Below, in pieces: positions 18,022 to 25,646 of a DNA stretch of 47,734 nt. The stretch covers positions 1-47,734 of the forward strand of contig CAZOZP010000024.1 in the NCBI GenBank assembly GCA_964584325.1. The letters are read 5' to 3'. The stretch comes from CAZOZP01 sp964584325 (lineage in GTDB: Bacteria; Bacteroidota; Ignavibacteria; Ignavibacteriales; Melioribacteraceae). Made by a program: the position numbers and the translations under genes. The notes beneath the pieces were generated by a model that searched no databases, had not been told where the DNA came from, and saw only the letters and a list, made by a program, of their open reading frames with translations. Within the stretch, counting starts at the first letter, position 1. Every line of letters begins with the position of its first letter.

Positions 18022-18870
18022 ATGAAAATTGGATTTTTACATTCACTTATTAGAAAAGATGAAAAATTACTGCTTGACGAATTTGCAAAAAGACCAAATG
18101 TTGAGCTGGTAATGCTTGATGACAGGGAACTGAAGTTTAATATTGGTAAAGATAATTTTAATTTTGACGCTGTTGTTGAAAGAGCAATAAATCACAGCAG
18201 AGCACTACATGCAATCAGATTGTTTGAATCGGCGGGGGTGAGATGTGTTAATTCATTTAAAGTAGCAAATACCTGCGGCGATAAACTGCTTACTTCCTGC
18301 GCTTTAGCTGAACATGATGTACCACAGCCTGAAGTCAGAGTAGCTTTCACCGAAGATTCCGGAATTAAAGCAATTGAAGAAATGGGGTATCCAGTTGTAT
18401 TGAAGCCTGCTGTTGGAAGTTGGGGCAGACTTCTTTCAAAAATAAATGACAGAGACGCCGCTGAATCAATTCTTGAACACAAAACAGTGTTGGGATCATA
18501 TCATCATTCGATTTTCTATATTCAAAAATATGTCGAGAAAAAAGGCCGCGATATAAGAAGTTTTGTTGTAGGCGATGAATGTATAGCAGCAATATACAGA
18601 ACTTCACCTCACTGGATTACAAATACTGCCAGAGGCGGAGTGGCTACGAAATGTCAGATAACTACTGAAATTGCCGATTTATCGGTTAGAGCAGCAAAAG
18701 CTGTCGGTGGCGGTGTTGTTGCCATAGACCTTTTTGAAAGTGCAGAAGGGCTTATGGTAAATGAAGTAAACTACACAATGGAATTTAAAAACAGTATAGA
18801 CACAACCGGTGTGAACATACCTCAGCATATTGCTGACTATGTGATTAAAGCCGGGAACGGAGAAGTATGA
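18022..18870 (+). CDS. lysX: LysX, aminoadipate-LysW ligase (ATP-grasp)
   Basis: Uses ATP to form the isopeptide bond between the LysW terminal glutamate and alpha-aminoadipate. The 282-residue ATP-grasp protein has the RimK-type layout: N-terminal domain, the VVLKPAVGSWGR nucleotide loop (about 128-139), ARGG near 208 and the metal site VNEVNYTMEFKNS (about 255-267). The length fits LysX/ArgX. Paralogues act on glutamate for arginine synthesis (ArgX); the adjacent homocitrate synthase favours aminoadipate. It lies 57 bases after that gene, with AGAGG upstream, and overlaps lysY by four bases. Confidence 0.93.
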   Translation: MKIGFLHSLIRKDEKLLLDEFAKRPNVELVMLDDRELKFNIGKDNFNFDAVVERAINHSRALHAIRLFESAGVRCVNSFKVANTCGDKLLTSCALAEHDVPQPEVRVAFTEDSGIKAIEEMGYPVVLKPAVGSWGRLLSKINDRDAAESILEHKTVLGSYHHSIFYIQKYVEKKGRDIRSFVVGDECIAAIYRTSPHWITNTARGGVATKCQITTEIADLSVRAAKAVGGGVVAIDLFESAEGLMVNEVNYTMEFKNSIDTTGVNIPQHIADYVIKAGNGEV

Positions 18871-19916
18871 TGAGTAAAATAACTGTATCTGTAGTTGGAG
18901 CTTCCGGTTATACCGGAGGGGAACTTTTAAGATTATTGCTTTTTCATCCTGACGTTGAAATTAAACAAGTTACTTCTGAAAGCAATTATGGTAAACTGAT
19001 AACTAAAACGCATCCGAATTTAAGAAAATCTACAAATCTTAAATATTCCGGAATCGATGAACTCGAGCCTTGCGATCTGCTGTTTCTATGTCTGCCGCAT
19101 GGCAAATCAATGAATGACATTGGAAAGTATGAGAAAATTGCAGGAAGGATAATTGATCTCAGCGGCGATTTCAGGTTATCAGATAAGAATGATTATGACA
19201 AATGGTACGGCCACGCTCATACAAATCCGGATTACCTCAGTAAATTTGTTTACGGAATTCCTGAACTTCACAGAGAAGAAATGAAAACAGCAAAATTTAT
19301 TTCTTCAGCCGGCTGTAATGCAACAACTACCATCCTCGCTCTTTATCCGCTTTTTAAAGCCGGACTGGTTGAAGAGAAATCAACGGTAGTTGAAGTTAAA
19401 GTAGGATCAAGCGAAGGCGGAAAAAAAGTATCGGAAGGCTCTCACCATCCTGAACGTAGCGGTTCTGTAAGGTCATATAAGCCTACACAGCATAGACACA
19501 TTGCAGAAATGCTTCAGGAGTTAAGTTTCGGTAAAGACATAAATATTCACTTTTCTGCCACATCTATTGATATGGTAAGAGGGATACTCGGAACAAGTCA
19601 CGTATTTCTGAAGGAAAATCTCGATGAAAAGGAAATATGGAAAATATACAGAGAAGCTTATAAGAATGAACCATTTATAAGAATAGTAAAGGAAAACAGC
19701 GGAAACTACAGATTCCCTGAACCGAAACTACTCTACGGAACCAACTTCTGCGATATAGGTTTCCAGAAAGACGAGTTCAGTAACCGTCTTGTTGTGATAA
19801 GTGCTATAGATAACTTGATGAAAGGTGCTGCGGGACAAGCTCTTCAGGCTTTCAACATAATGTTCGGACTTGAAGAGACCAGGGGACTGGAATTCCCCGG
19901 ATTGCATCCAATTTAA
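18867..19916 (+). CDS. lysY: LysY, LysW-aminoadipyl-phosphate reductase (ArgC family)
   Basis: NADPH-dependent reduction of the carrier-bound acyl phosphate to the semialdehyde. 349 residues, with a Rossmann start VVGASGYTGGELLRLL and catalytic cysteine C150 in SSAGCNATTT. The second domain has the HRHIAEM and SATSIDMVRGI stretches seen in LysY-type ArgC proteins. Two in-frame ATGs occur (18867 and 18870); the second is better spaced from GGAG. It lies directly between lysX and the amidotransferase-like gene. It could also serve an arginine branch if the carrier system is bifunctional, as in Sulfolobus. Confidence 0.93.
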   Translation: MMSKITVSVVGASGYTGGELLRLLLFHPDVEIKQVTSESNYGKLITKTHPNLRKSTNLKYSGIDELEPCDLLFLCLPHGKSMNDIGKYEKIAGRIIDLSGDFRLSDKNDYDKWYGHAHTNPDYLSKFVYGIPELHREEMKTAKFISSAGCNATTTILALYPLFKAGLVEEKSTVVEVKVGSSEGGKKVSEGSHHPERSGSVRSYKPTQHRHIAEMLQELSFGKDINIHFSATSIDMVRGILGTSHVFLKENLDEKEIWKIYREAYKNEPFIRIVKENSGNYRFPEPKLLYGTNFCDIGFQKDEFSNRLVVISAIDNLMKGAAGQALQAFNIMFGLEETRGLEFPGLHPI

Positions 19917-19926
19917 CGGAAAAAAC

Positions 19927-20562
19927 ATGTGCAGATTATTATATGTGAAATCTAAGGATTTGTTCGAACCTGAAGAATTTCTTGGAAAATTTGCTGAAAT
20001 ATCAAAAAACAGTAAGGAATACCAAGGCCATGGATGGGGATGCGCTTATCGGGAAAATGGTATCTGGAAATTCTACAAGAATATCAATCCCGTCTGGGAA
20101 GATAATTTCAAACAATTCGGATCGTGCGATATTCTCATTGCACACGCAAGAAGCGCCTTTCAGGATAAAGACATAATTGTGGAAAACAATATGCCTTTTT
20201 ATGATGATAAATACATTTTTGTGTTTAACGGTGAGCTTCGCGGTGTTAAAATTAAAGAAGATGGCAGGATAGGAGCCGAGAAAATATTCAATTTTATTAA
20301 ACGGTTTGATTCCGATGGCATGCTTAAGGCATTAGGAAGAGGTGTGGAAGTTATCAAGAAAAGAACCGGATATATCAAGGCAATGAACATAATTATTGCC
20401 GAAAATGATAAAGCATATCTTTCAACCTTCCATAGCGAGGAAAAAGAGTATTTTACAATGCACTATAAACGCGAAAAAGATACAATTGTTCTTTGCTCTG
20501 AGAAATTTCCTTTTGAAGACGGGTGGGAAAAGATTCAAAATAATTATTTGGGAGAATTTTAA
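19927..20562 (+). CDS. Stand-alone class II glutamine amidotransferase-like (Ntn) protein inside the lysW operon
   Basis: 211 residues starting MCRLLYV, so Cys2 becomes the N-terminal nucleophile after Met removal. Other glutaminase features are present: GWGCAY, AHARSA (R75, substrate carboxylate contact) and NGEL with N101-G102 as the oxyanion hole. There is no synthetase domain or partner. EgtC is a stand-alone enzyme of this fold that cleaves a gamma-glutamyl amide, so hydrolase activity is plausible. The frame is open back to 19870, but only ATG 19927 exposes the cysteine. It lies ten bases after lysY, and its TAA overlaps the lysZ ATG (TAATG). The operon has no lysK, the enzyme that normally releases lysine from LysW. 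The true substrate is unknown. Confidence 0.85.
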   Translation: MCRLLYVKSKDLFEPEEFLGKFAEISKNSKEYQGHGWGCAYRENGIWKFYKNINPVWEDNFKQFGSCDILIAHARSAFQDKDIIVENNMPFYDDKYIFVFNGELRGVKIKEDGRIGAEKIFNFIKRFDSDGMLKALGRGVEVIKKRTGYIKAMNIIIAENDKAYLSTFHSEEKEYFTMHYKREKDTIVLCSEKFPFEDGWEKIQNNYLGEF

Positions 20563-21353
20563 TGATTATCGTGAAAATCGGAGGCGGAAGCGCTCTTAAT
20601 ATTGAAGGAATTATTTCTGATTTAGCAAAAATAAATGATAGATTCATTATTGTTCACGGCGCCAATGCATTAAGAGACAAACTGGCTGAAGAACTGAATT
20701 ATCCAAAGCAGGTAGTTACTTCGGTATCAGGCTATGCAAGCGTTTTTACAGATGAACGTTCTCTTGATATTATGATGATGGCTTATTCCGGATTGAAGAA
20801 TAAAAGAATAGTTGAATTATGCCAGCAAAATGGAATAAATGCAGTAGGCTTAACAGGTATCGACGGTAAACTTATTCAGGGAAAAAGAAATACAGGAATT
20901 AAGATTAAGGATAACGGAAAACTCCGAATCGTAAGAGATTTTTCCGGTAAACCGAAATCCGTGAATACTGACTTGATTAATCTGCTTTTAGAAAACGGTT
21001 ACATCCCGGTTATTTCAGTTCCGATAATTGATGAAAATAATTTCGCAATAAACTCTGAAAATGATGATATCGTTGCTCTGCTTCAGGCAGAAATTAAGGC
21101 AGATAAAATACTTCAGCTTATTGAAGCCCCCGGATTTTTAGAGAATCCAAAGGACGATTCATCAGTGGTGAAATTTATTTCCAAGGAAGAACTTGAGAGA
21201 AGAGAAGCCCAGGTTGAAGGAAGAATGAAAAGAAAAATTCTTGCTTTGAGAAAATTGTTTGAAAAAGCTGATACTGAAGTAATTATTTGCGATGGCAGAA
21301 TTGAGAATCCGGTAGATAATGCGCTAAACGGAGGAGGCACTGTAATAAGATGA
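20562..21353 (+). CDS. lysZ: LysZ, LysW-aminoadipate kinase (ArgB family)
   Basis: Phosphorylates the delta-carboxyl of carrier-bound aminoadipate. The 263-residue amino-acid kinase has the N-terminal KIGGGSALN phosphate loop, a VHGAN motif, INSENDD near the nucleotide site and a C-terminal NGGGTVI. Features such as LTGIDGKLIQGKRN and the basic surface helices are typical of LysZ, as opposed to free N-acetylglutamate kinases. The start overlaps the previous stop (TAATG) and the end overlaps lysJ by four bases, so translation is coupled through gat-like gene, lysZ and lysJ. Confidence 0.93.
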   Translation: MIIVKIGGGSALNIEGIISDLAKINDRFIIVHGANALRDKLAEELNYPKQVVTSVSGYASVFTDERSLDIMMMAYSGLKNKRIVELCQQNGINAVGLTGIDGKLIQGKRNTGIKIKDNGKLRIVRDFSGKPKSVNTDLINLLLENGYIPVISVPIIDENNFAINSENDDIVALLQAEIKADKILQLIEAPGFLENPKDDSSVVKFISKEELERREAQVEGRMKRKILALRKLFEKADTEVIICDGRIENPVDNALNGGGTVIR

Positions 21354-22507
21354 TAGATTATAAGGAATTAACTGCACAATATGAATTTCCGGTTTATCCG
21401 AAAAGAGACATTACAATAGTTAGAGGACTAAACGCAAAAGTATGGGATGACAAAGGCAATGAATATATTGACTGCGCTGCAGGAATCGGAGTTGCAAATG
21501 TGGGGCACTGCAATCCGAAAGTGGTAGAGGCAATTTATCGTCAGGCTCAGACGCTGATTACTTGTCCCGGGATATTCTATAATGATACAAGAGCTCTTTT
21601 GCTGCAAAAACTTGTTGAAATAGCTCCAAAGAATCTTACTAAGGCATTTTTATCAAATTCAGGAGCAGAAAGTATTGAGGGAGCCATTAAATTTGCAAGA
21701 TATACAACCGGAAAAACCGACTTTATTGCAGCAATGAAAGGTTTTCACGGAAGAACAATGGGTGCTTTGAGCGCAACTTTCAAGAAAGATTACAAAGAAG
21801 GATTTGGGCCGCTGGTTGAAGGTTTTGAATTTGTGCCTTTCAACAATTATGAAGCTCTGGAAGAAAAAATCACTGAGAATACTGCAGGTATTATTCTGGA
21901 AGTAATTCAGGGAGAAGGCGGAGTAAATATTGGCGACAAAGAGTATTTTGAGAAAGTTAGGGAAATTTGCACTCAAAAAGAAATAATATTGATTATAGAT
22001 GAAGTTCAAACCGGTTTTTGCCGTACAGGTAAAATGTTTGCTGTTGAACATTTCGGACTACAGCCTGATATTATGTGTGTGGCTAAAGCCATTGCCGGCG
22101 GACTCCCGATGGGTGCGATGCTATGCTCGGATAAAATTGTCGTAAAGACAGGAAAACACGGTACTACATTCGGCGGAAATCCATTAGCTTGTGCAGCGGC
22201 CATTGCTTCTATTGATTTTATGCAGGAAAACAATCTGGCAGCTCAGGCAGAAGAAAAAGGACGCTATTTTGTTAACCGCGTAAAAGATATAAAATCCGAA
22301 AATATCCGCTCAGTAAGAAATATGGGATTGATGGTAGGGATCGAACTAAAAGAAAAAGTTCAGCCTTACATAGTTGAACTTATGAATAACGGATTACTTC
22401 TGATGCCGGCCGGAATGACAACACTGAGACTGCTCCCTCCTCTGACTGTGGAATATGAATTATTGGACAAAACATACGACATATTACGTAAAGTGTTGGA
22501 AAAATAA
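21350..22507 (+). CDS. lysJ: LysJ, LysW-aminoadipate semialdehyde aminotransferase
   Basis: PLP-dependent class III aminotransferase (ArgD family, 385 residues) that converts the carrier-bound semialdehyde into LysW-lysine. Visible motifs are SNSGAESIEGAIKFAR, GFHGRT, IIDEVQTGFCRTGK and VAKAIAGGLPMGA, with the Schiff-base lysine in AKAI, then TTFGGNPLA. It is the last gene of the cluster, and no lysK deacylase follows. No clear terminator is visible after 22507. ArgD, LysJ and GABA aminotransferases look alike, so the name rests on the neighbours as well. Confidence 0.91.
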   Translation: MIDYKELTAQYEFPVYPKRDITIVRGLNAKVWDDKGNEYIDCAAGIGVANVGHCNPKVVEAIYRQAQTLITCPGIFYNDTRALLLQKLVEIAPKNLTKAFLSNSGAESIEGAIKFARYTTGKTDFIAAMKGFHGRTMGALSATFKKDYKEGFGPLVEGFEFVPFNNYEALEEKITENTAGIILEVIQGEGGVNIGDKEYFEKVREICTQKEIILIIDEVQTGFCRTGKMFAVEHFGLQPDIMCVAKAIAGGLPMGAMLCSDKIVVKTGKHGTTFGGNPLACAAAIASIDFMQENNLAAQAEEKGRYFVNRVKDIKSENIRSVRNMGLMVGIELKEKVQPYIVELMNNGLLLMPAGMTTLRLLPPLTVEYELLDKTYDILRKVLEK

Positions 22508-22593
22508 ATTTTGCGAATAAAAAAATTCTAAACTTTCATAAATTTTTGCCGATAATAAGCATAAGGAAAATTATATATGGAAGTGAGATACAC

Positions 22594-23289
22594 ATGGACG
22601 TGTTAACAGTTCAAAATATGAATTATGCATCCGGTTATTACAGCAATAACATACGGGATAATCAATCGGATGAAAAGTCTCCTGATTCGGATCTTAAAGC
22701 TAAAGATCAAGAAAATAAGACAAAAGCAGTTGAAAGAGATGTTTCTTCCAAAGAAAAGAAAATCGAAGAAGAAATTAAACAACTGAAGAAGAGGGATCAG
22801 GAAGTCAAACAGCACGAGCAAGCCCACAAAGCCGCAGCAGGAGCCAGTTACGTCAGCGGTCCTCATTATGATTATAAAGTAGGTCCTGACGGTAAAAGAT
22901 ATGCTGTAAGCGGATCTGTAAAAATTGACACTTCAGAAATACCCGGCGACCCTGAAGCTACCATCAAAAAGGCAAGACAGATTAAACTAACTGCACTTGC
23001 TCCGGCAGAACCTTCATCTCAGGATAGGCGGGTTGCGGCTGATGCTGCAAGAATGGAAATGCTCGCCACTCAGGAAATGGCAAAACAAAATTCCGGTAAA
23101 ATGAAGGAATATAAAGAAAAAGAAATTGATGCTATGTCTTCAAAAAATAATACATTTGAGATAGTATCACATAAATTTCCTTTTTCTCAGGCTAATTTGA
23201 AATCTGAGGATGAAAATATCGTTTATGAAAATAACGGAAAAATCAGAAGATTGGATTCAGAAAAAAATATCATAGATAAGATGGTTTAA
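22594..23289 (+). CDS. Putative HExxH metalloprotease, CJM1_0395/SprA-related family
   Basis: 231 residues. A hydrophilic N-terminus with a charged, probably coiled helix (about 25-72, KEKKIEEEIKQLKKRDQEVKQ) leads into H74-EQA-H78 (HExxH). Conserved-looking blocks follow: GASYVSGPHYDYKVGPDGKRYAVSGSV and a helix with DRRVAADAARMEMLAT. This arrangement is what I know as the CJM1_0395/SprA-related family (PF12118), whose protease activity is to my knowledge not shown. No signal peptide or membrane segment is visible. ATG 22594 is preferred to the TTG at 22546, which only adds a poorly coding extension. It is probably a separate transcript after lysJ. Confidence 0.72.
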   Translation: MDVLTVQNMNYASGYYSNNIRDNQSDEKSPDSDLKAKDQENKTKAVERDVSSKEKKIEEEIKQLKKRDQEVKQHEQAHKAAAGASYVSGPHYDYKVGPDGKRYAVSGSVKIDTSEIPGDPEATIKKARQIKLTALAPAEPSSQDRRVAADAARMEMLATQEMAKQNSGKMKEYKEKEIDAMSSKNNTFEIVSHKFPFSQANLKSEDENIVYENNGKIRRLDSEKNIIDKMV

Positions 23290-23457
23290 AGCGCTTCTTA
23301 CTTTGAATTTCCTCCCTTTTCAGAGATAATTTATCTCGACCCATAATTATAATTATTGCACATAAAAAAAAACTATTTCATAAACAGTATGAAATGAATT
23401 ATTTTTAGACTAAGGTTTAGAAAATCATTAATTATTAAAAAATCATACGGAGGAAAT

Positions 23458-23655
23458 ATGTCAAAGACATTTGAAATAATTGAAAGAGTAGGCGTTTCTA
23501 ACGAAAGTATTTGTGAAGCTGTTAAACTTGCTGTTAAAGAAGCAGGGGCGGAAAAACCCGTAGCATGGTTTGAAGTGTTTGAACAAAGAGGAAGAGTAAC
23601 TCAGGACGGCCAAATTGAATTTCAGGTAACTGTTAAAATCGGCAGAAAATTATAA
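23458..23655 (+). CDS. Dodecin-like flavin-binding protein
   Basis: 65-residue protein matching dodecin over its length: an N-terminal strand KTFEIIERVGVS, a helix SICEAVKLAVKEA, then WFEVFEQRGRV with the tryptophan that stacks on flavin in dodecins, and the closing strand FQVTVKIGRKL. Dodecins form hollow dodecamers that store or buffer riboflavin/FMN or CoA. A strong ribosome-binding site (GGAGG, six bases before ATG) suggests high expression. It is followed 13 bases later by a peroxiredoxin gene, hinting at redox or flavin protection. Confidence 0.88.
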   Translation: MSKTFEIIERVGVSNESICEAVKLAVKEAGAEKPVAWFEVFEQRGRVTQDGQIEFQVTVKIGRKL

Positions 23656-23668
23656 GAAAGGAACATCT

Positions 23669-24148
23669 ATGGCAGCACAAGTAGGCACCCCCGCTCCGGA
23701 TTTCAAGCTTAAAAGCCACAATCTGGAGGAGATATCACTTAGCGATTATAAAGGGAAGAAAAATGTGGTCATACTTTTCTTTCCTCTGGTGAATACATCA
23801 GTATGCGAGAAAGAGTTATGCAGCACCAGAGACGGTTTGTCACAATACTCAGATCTGGACGCACAAGTATTGGCAGTAAGCGTTGATAGTCCGTTTGCAC
23901 AAAAGCTCTGGGCTGATAAACATAAATTCAACTTTCCGCTTTTAAGTGATTTCAACAAAGAAGTTTCAAAAACATACGGTGCTTTTTACGATATATTTCT
24001 TCCGGGTCAGTTTGATTACTCAGGTGTATCAAAAAGATCTGCTTTTGTTGTTGATAAGGCAGGTATAATCCGTTATGCGGAAATTCTTGAAAGTGCAGGG
24101 AATGAGCCGGATTATGAAGCAATTAAAAATGTATTAAAAACACTTTAA
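23669..24148 (+). CDS. Peroxiredoxin, AhpE-like
   Basis: 159-residue thiol peroxidase with the PxxxTxxC site PLVNTSVC (peroxidatic C46). A second cysteine, C51 (EKELC), could be resolving. The N-terminus GTPAPDFKL and the FVVDKAGIIRY strand are standard for the AhpC/TSA fold. The TSVC context and the absence of a C-terminal resolving Cys point to the AhpE/one-Cys branch. It reduces peroxides, probably with thioredoxin or a low-molecular-weight thiol. It sits 13 bases after the dodecin gene and just before the 15-bp inverted repeat at 24156-24191. Confidence 0.88.
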   Translation: MAAQVGTPAPDFKLKSHNLEEISLSDYKGKKNVVILFFPLVNTSVCEKELCSTRDGLSQYSDLDAQVLAVSVDSPFAQKLWADKHKFNFPLLSDFNKEVSKTYGAFYDIFLPGQFDYSGVSKRSAFVVDKAGIIRYAEILESAGNEPDYEAIKNVLKTL

Positions 24149-24155
24149 TAAACAG

Positions 24156-24191
24156 CGGAGTGTCTGATATTTAATGATATCAGACACTCCG
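24156..24191. repeat. Perfect 15-bp inverted repeat between two peroxiredoxin genes
   Basis: CGGAGTGTCTGATAT (24156-24170), loop TTAATG, ATATCAGACACTCCG (24177-24191). It starts seven bases after the upstream stop and ends nine bases before the GGAGG of the next gene. The stem is strong enough to terminate or protect RNA, but the U tract is weak (GTTAATATTT), so an attenuator or operator is possible. Confidence 0.8.
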
Positions 24192-24210
24192 TTAATATTT
24201 GGAGGTTTAT

Positions 24211-24669
24211 ATGCTTACTGCAGGAATGGAAGCACCTGATTTTACTTTACCCGACTCGGAAGGTAAAATGCATACACTAAGCAGTTACAGGGGTAAGAAT
24301 GTAGTTATCTATTTTTATCCGAAAGATATGACCCCGGGCTGCACCCAGGAATCATGCGATTTCAGAGATGCTTTCGATTTGTTCGCTGAAAAGAATACGG
24401 TAATAATAGGTATTAGTGTTGATAGTGAAACATCGCACAGTAAATTTGCAGAAAAATACAGCTTGCCGTTTATACTTTTAAGCGATAAAGAAAAAAAGAT
24501 CGTTGATTCATACGGAGTATGGATTGAGAAAAGTATGTATGGGAAAAAGTATATGGGTACAGAGAGAACTACTTTTCTAATAGATGAGAAAGGAATAATA
24601 AAAGAAGTTTTCAATAAAGTTAAAGTTAACGGACATGTTAAAGAAGTACTTTCACTAATTAGCAGGTAA
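24211..24669 (+). CDS. bcp: Peroxiredoxin of the BCP/PrxQ type
   Basis: 152-residue thioredoxin-dependent peroxidase. The active site PKDMTPGCTQESC gives peroxidatic C44 and resolving C49 five residues later, the E. coli BCP spacing. The start is ATG 24211 with GGAGG six bases upstream; the in-frame TTG at 24199 would put that site inside the gene. It differs clearly from the preceding AhpE-like protein, so the pair is not a recent duplication. The stop is one base before the next ATG, so it can be co-transcribed with the pterin genes and may lead that operon. Confidence 0.93.
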   Translation: MLTAGMEAPDFTLPDSEGKMHTLSSYRGKNVVIYFYPKDMTPGCTQESCDFRDAFDLFAEKNTVIIGISVDSETSHSKFAEKYSLPFILLSDKEKKIVDSYGVWIEKSMYGKKYMGTERTTFLIDEKGIIKEVFNKVKVNGHVKEVLSLISR

Positions 24670-24670
24670 A

Positions 24671-25078
24671 ATGCTTTATATAACAAGACGAGAGGTTTTC
24701 AGCGCTTGCCACAGGTTGCATAATCCGCAGTTGTCTGAAGAGGAAAACGAATTATTGTTCGGTAAATGCAATAACTTTAACGGGCACGGACATAATTACA
24801 TACTAGAAGTTACGGTTTGCGGCAATCCTGATCCAAAATCCGGTTATGTTTTAGATCTTAAGGACTTAAAGCAGATTATTAAAAAATATATCACAGACAA
24901 AGTTGATCATAAAAATCTGAATCTTGATGTTGATTTCCTTTCAGGGATAATTCCTACCACAGAAAATTTGGCAATAGCATTCTGGAACCAAATCAAGGAT
25001 AAAACCGGAAGGGCTAAGCTGTATTCCATAAAGATATTTGAGACTGAAAATAATTACATTGAATATAAAGGTGAATAA
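24671..25078 (+). CDS. 6-pyruvoyl-tetrahydropterin synthase (eukaryote-like PTPS)
   Basis: Converts dihydroneopterin triphosphate to 6-pyruvoyl-tetrahydropterin. 135 residues with zinc ligands H14 (FSACHRL), H39 and H41 (GHGHNY) and catalytic cysteine C33 in GKCNNFNGHGHNY. This spacing and wording follow animal PTPS (GKCNNPNGHGHNY from memory). Bacterial QueD has a shorter C-xx-LHGH motif. Further PTPS-like blocks are VDHKNLNLDV, TTENLA and the C-terminal ETENNYIEYKGE. It begins one base after bcp and adjoins folE and two SDR genes, so biopterin synthesis is more likely than queuosine. A 6-carboxypterin synthase activity is the main alternative. Confidence 0.87.
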   Translation: MLYITRREVFSACHRLHNPQLSEEENELLFGKCNNFNGHGHNYILEVTVCGNPDPKSGYVLDLKDLKQIIKKYITDKVDHKNLNLDVDFLSGIIPTTENLAIAFWNQIKDKTGRAKLYSIKIFETENNYIEYKGE

Positions 25079-25645
25079 TTGAACAAATCTGCAATTGAAG
25101 AGAATGTAAAAAAAATTTTAATAGGGTTAGGAGAAAACCCTGAAAGAGAGGGACTTCTGCAAACTCCAAGAAGAGTAGCCGATGCCTATGAATTTCTTAC
25201 ACAGGGATATTCTAAGAATATTGAAGAAGTACTAAACGGTGCAATATTTAAAGAAAATTATGACGAAATGGTTATTGTAAAAGATATTGACTTTTACAGT
25301 ATGTGCGAGCATCATATGATTCCATTTTTTGGAAAAGTACACATAGCATATATACCGGCGGGTAAAATTGTAGGCTTAAGCAAACTGCCGAGGATAGTTG
25401 AGGTATTTGCCCGAAGACTTCAGGTTCAGGAAAGAATGACCAAACAAATAGCAGATACAATTCAGCAATACCTTTCGCCTTATGGTGTGGGAGTAGTCTG
25501 CGAGGCATATCATATGTGTATGATGATGCGAGGTGTGGAGAAGCAGAATTCCTACACTGTATCCAGTACAATGCTCGGAAATTTTAAGAAAGATGAGCGG
25601 ACAAGATCAGAGTTTTTGAACCTTATTTCACATAAACGGATATAA
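25079..25645 (+). CDS. folE: GTP cyclohydrolase I
   Basis: Opens GTP to dihydroneopterin triphosphate, the first step of folate and biopterin synthesis. The 188-residue FolE has zinc ligands C76 and C147, with H78/H79 in MCEHHMIPFFGK and the signature EAYHMCMMMRGVEKQNS. The N-terminal NPEREGLLQTPRRVADAY is also diagnostic. The TTG start follows the PTPS stop directly, using AGGTGA inside the PTPS end. Its position between PTPS and the reductases links it to biopterin, although it could also feed folate if it is the only folE. Confidence 0.96.
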   Translation: MNKSAIEENVKKILIGLGENPEREGLLQTPRRVADAYEFLTQGYSKNIEEVLNGAIFKENYDEMVIVKDIDFYSMCEHHMIPFFGKVHIAYIPAGKIVGLSKLPRIVEVFARRLQVQERMTKQIADTIQQYLSPYGVGVVCEAYHMCMMMRGVEKQNSYTVSSTMLGNFKKDERTRSEFLNLISHKRI

Positions 25646-25646
25646 A

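Noticed and set aside
23375..23395. ATTTCATA-AACAG-TATGAAAT hairpin before the dodecin gene as a terminator
   Set aside because: All-AT 8-bp stem; the T run suits only the minus strand, where no gene ends. Left as unproven.
24671..25078. QueD (queuosine pathway) assignment for the PTPS-like gene
   Set aside because: The motif spacing CNNFNGHGHNY and the C-terminal ETENNYIEYKGE follow eukaryote-type PTPS, and the neighbours are folE and SDRs rather than queC/queE.
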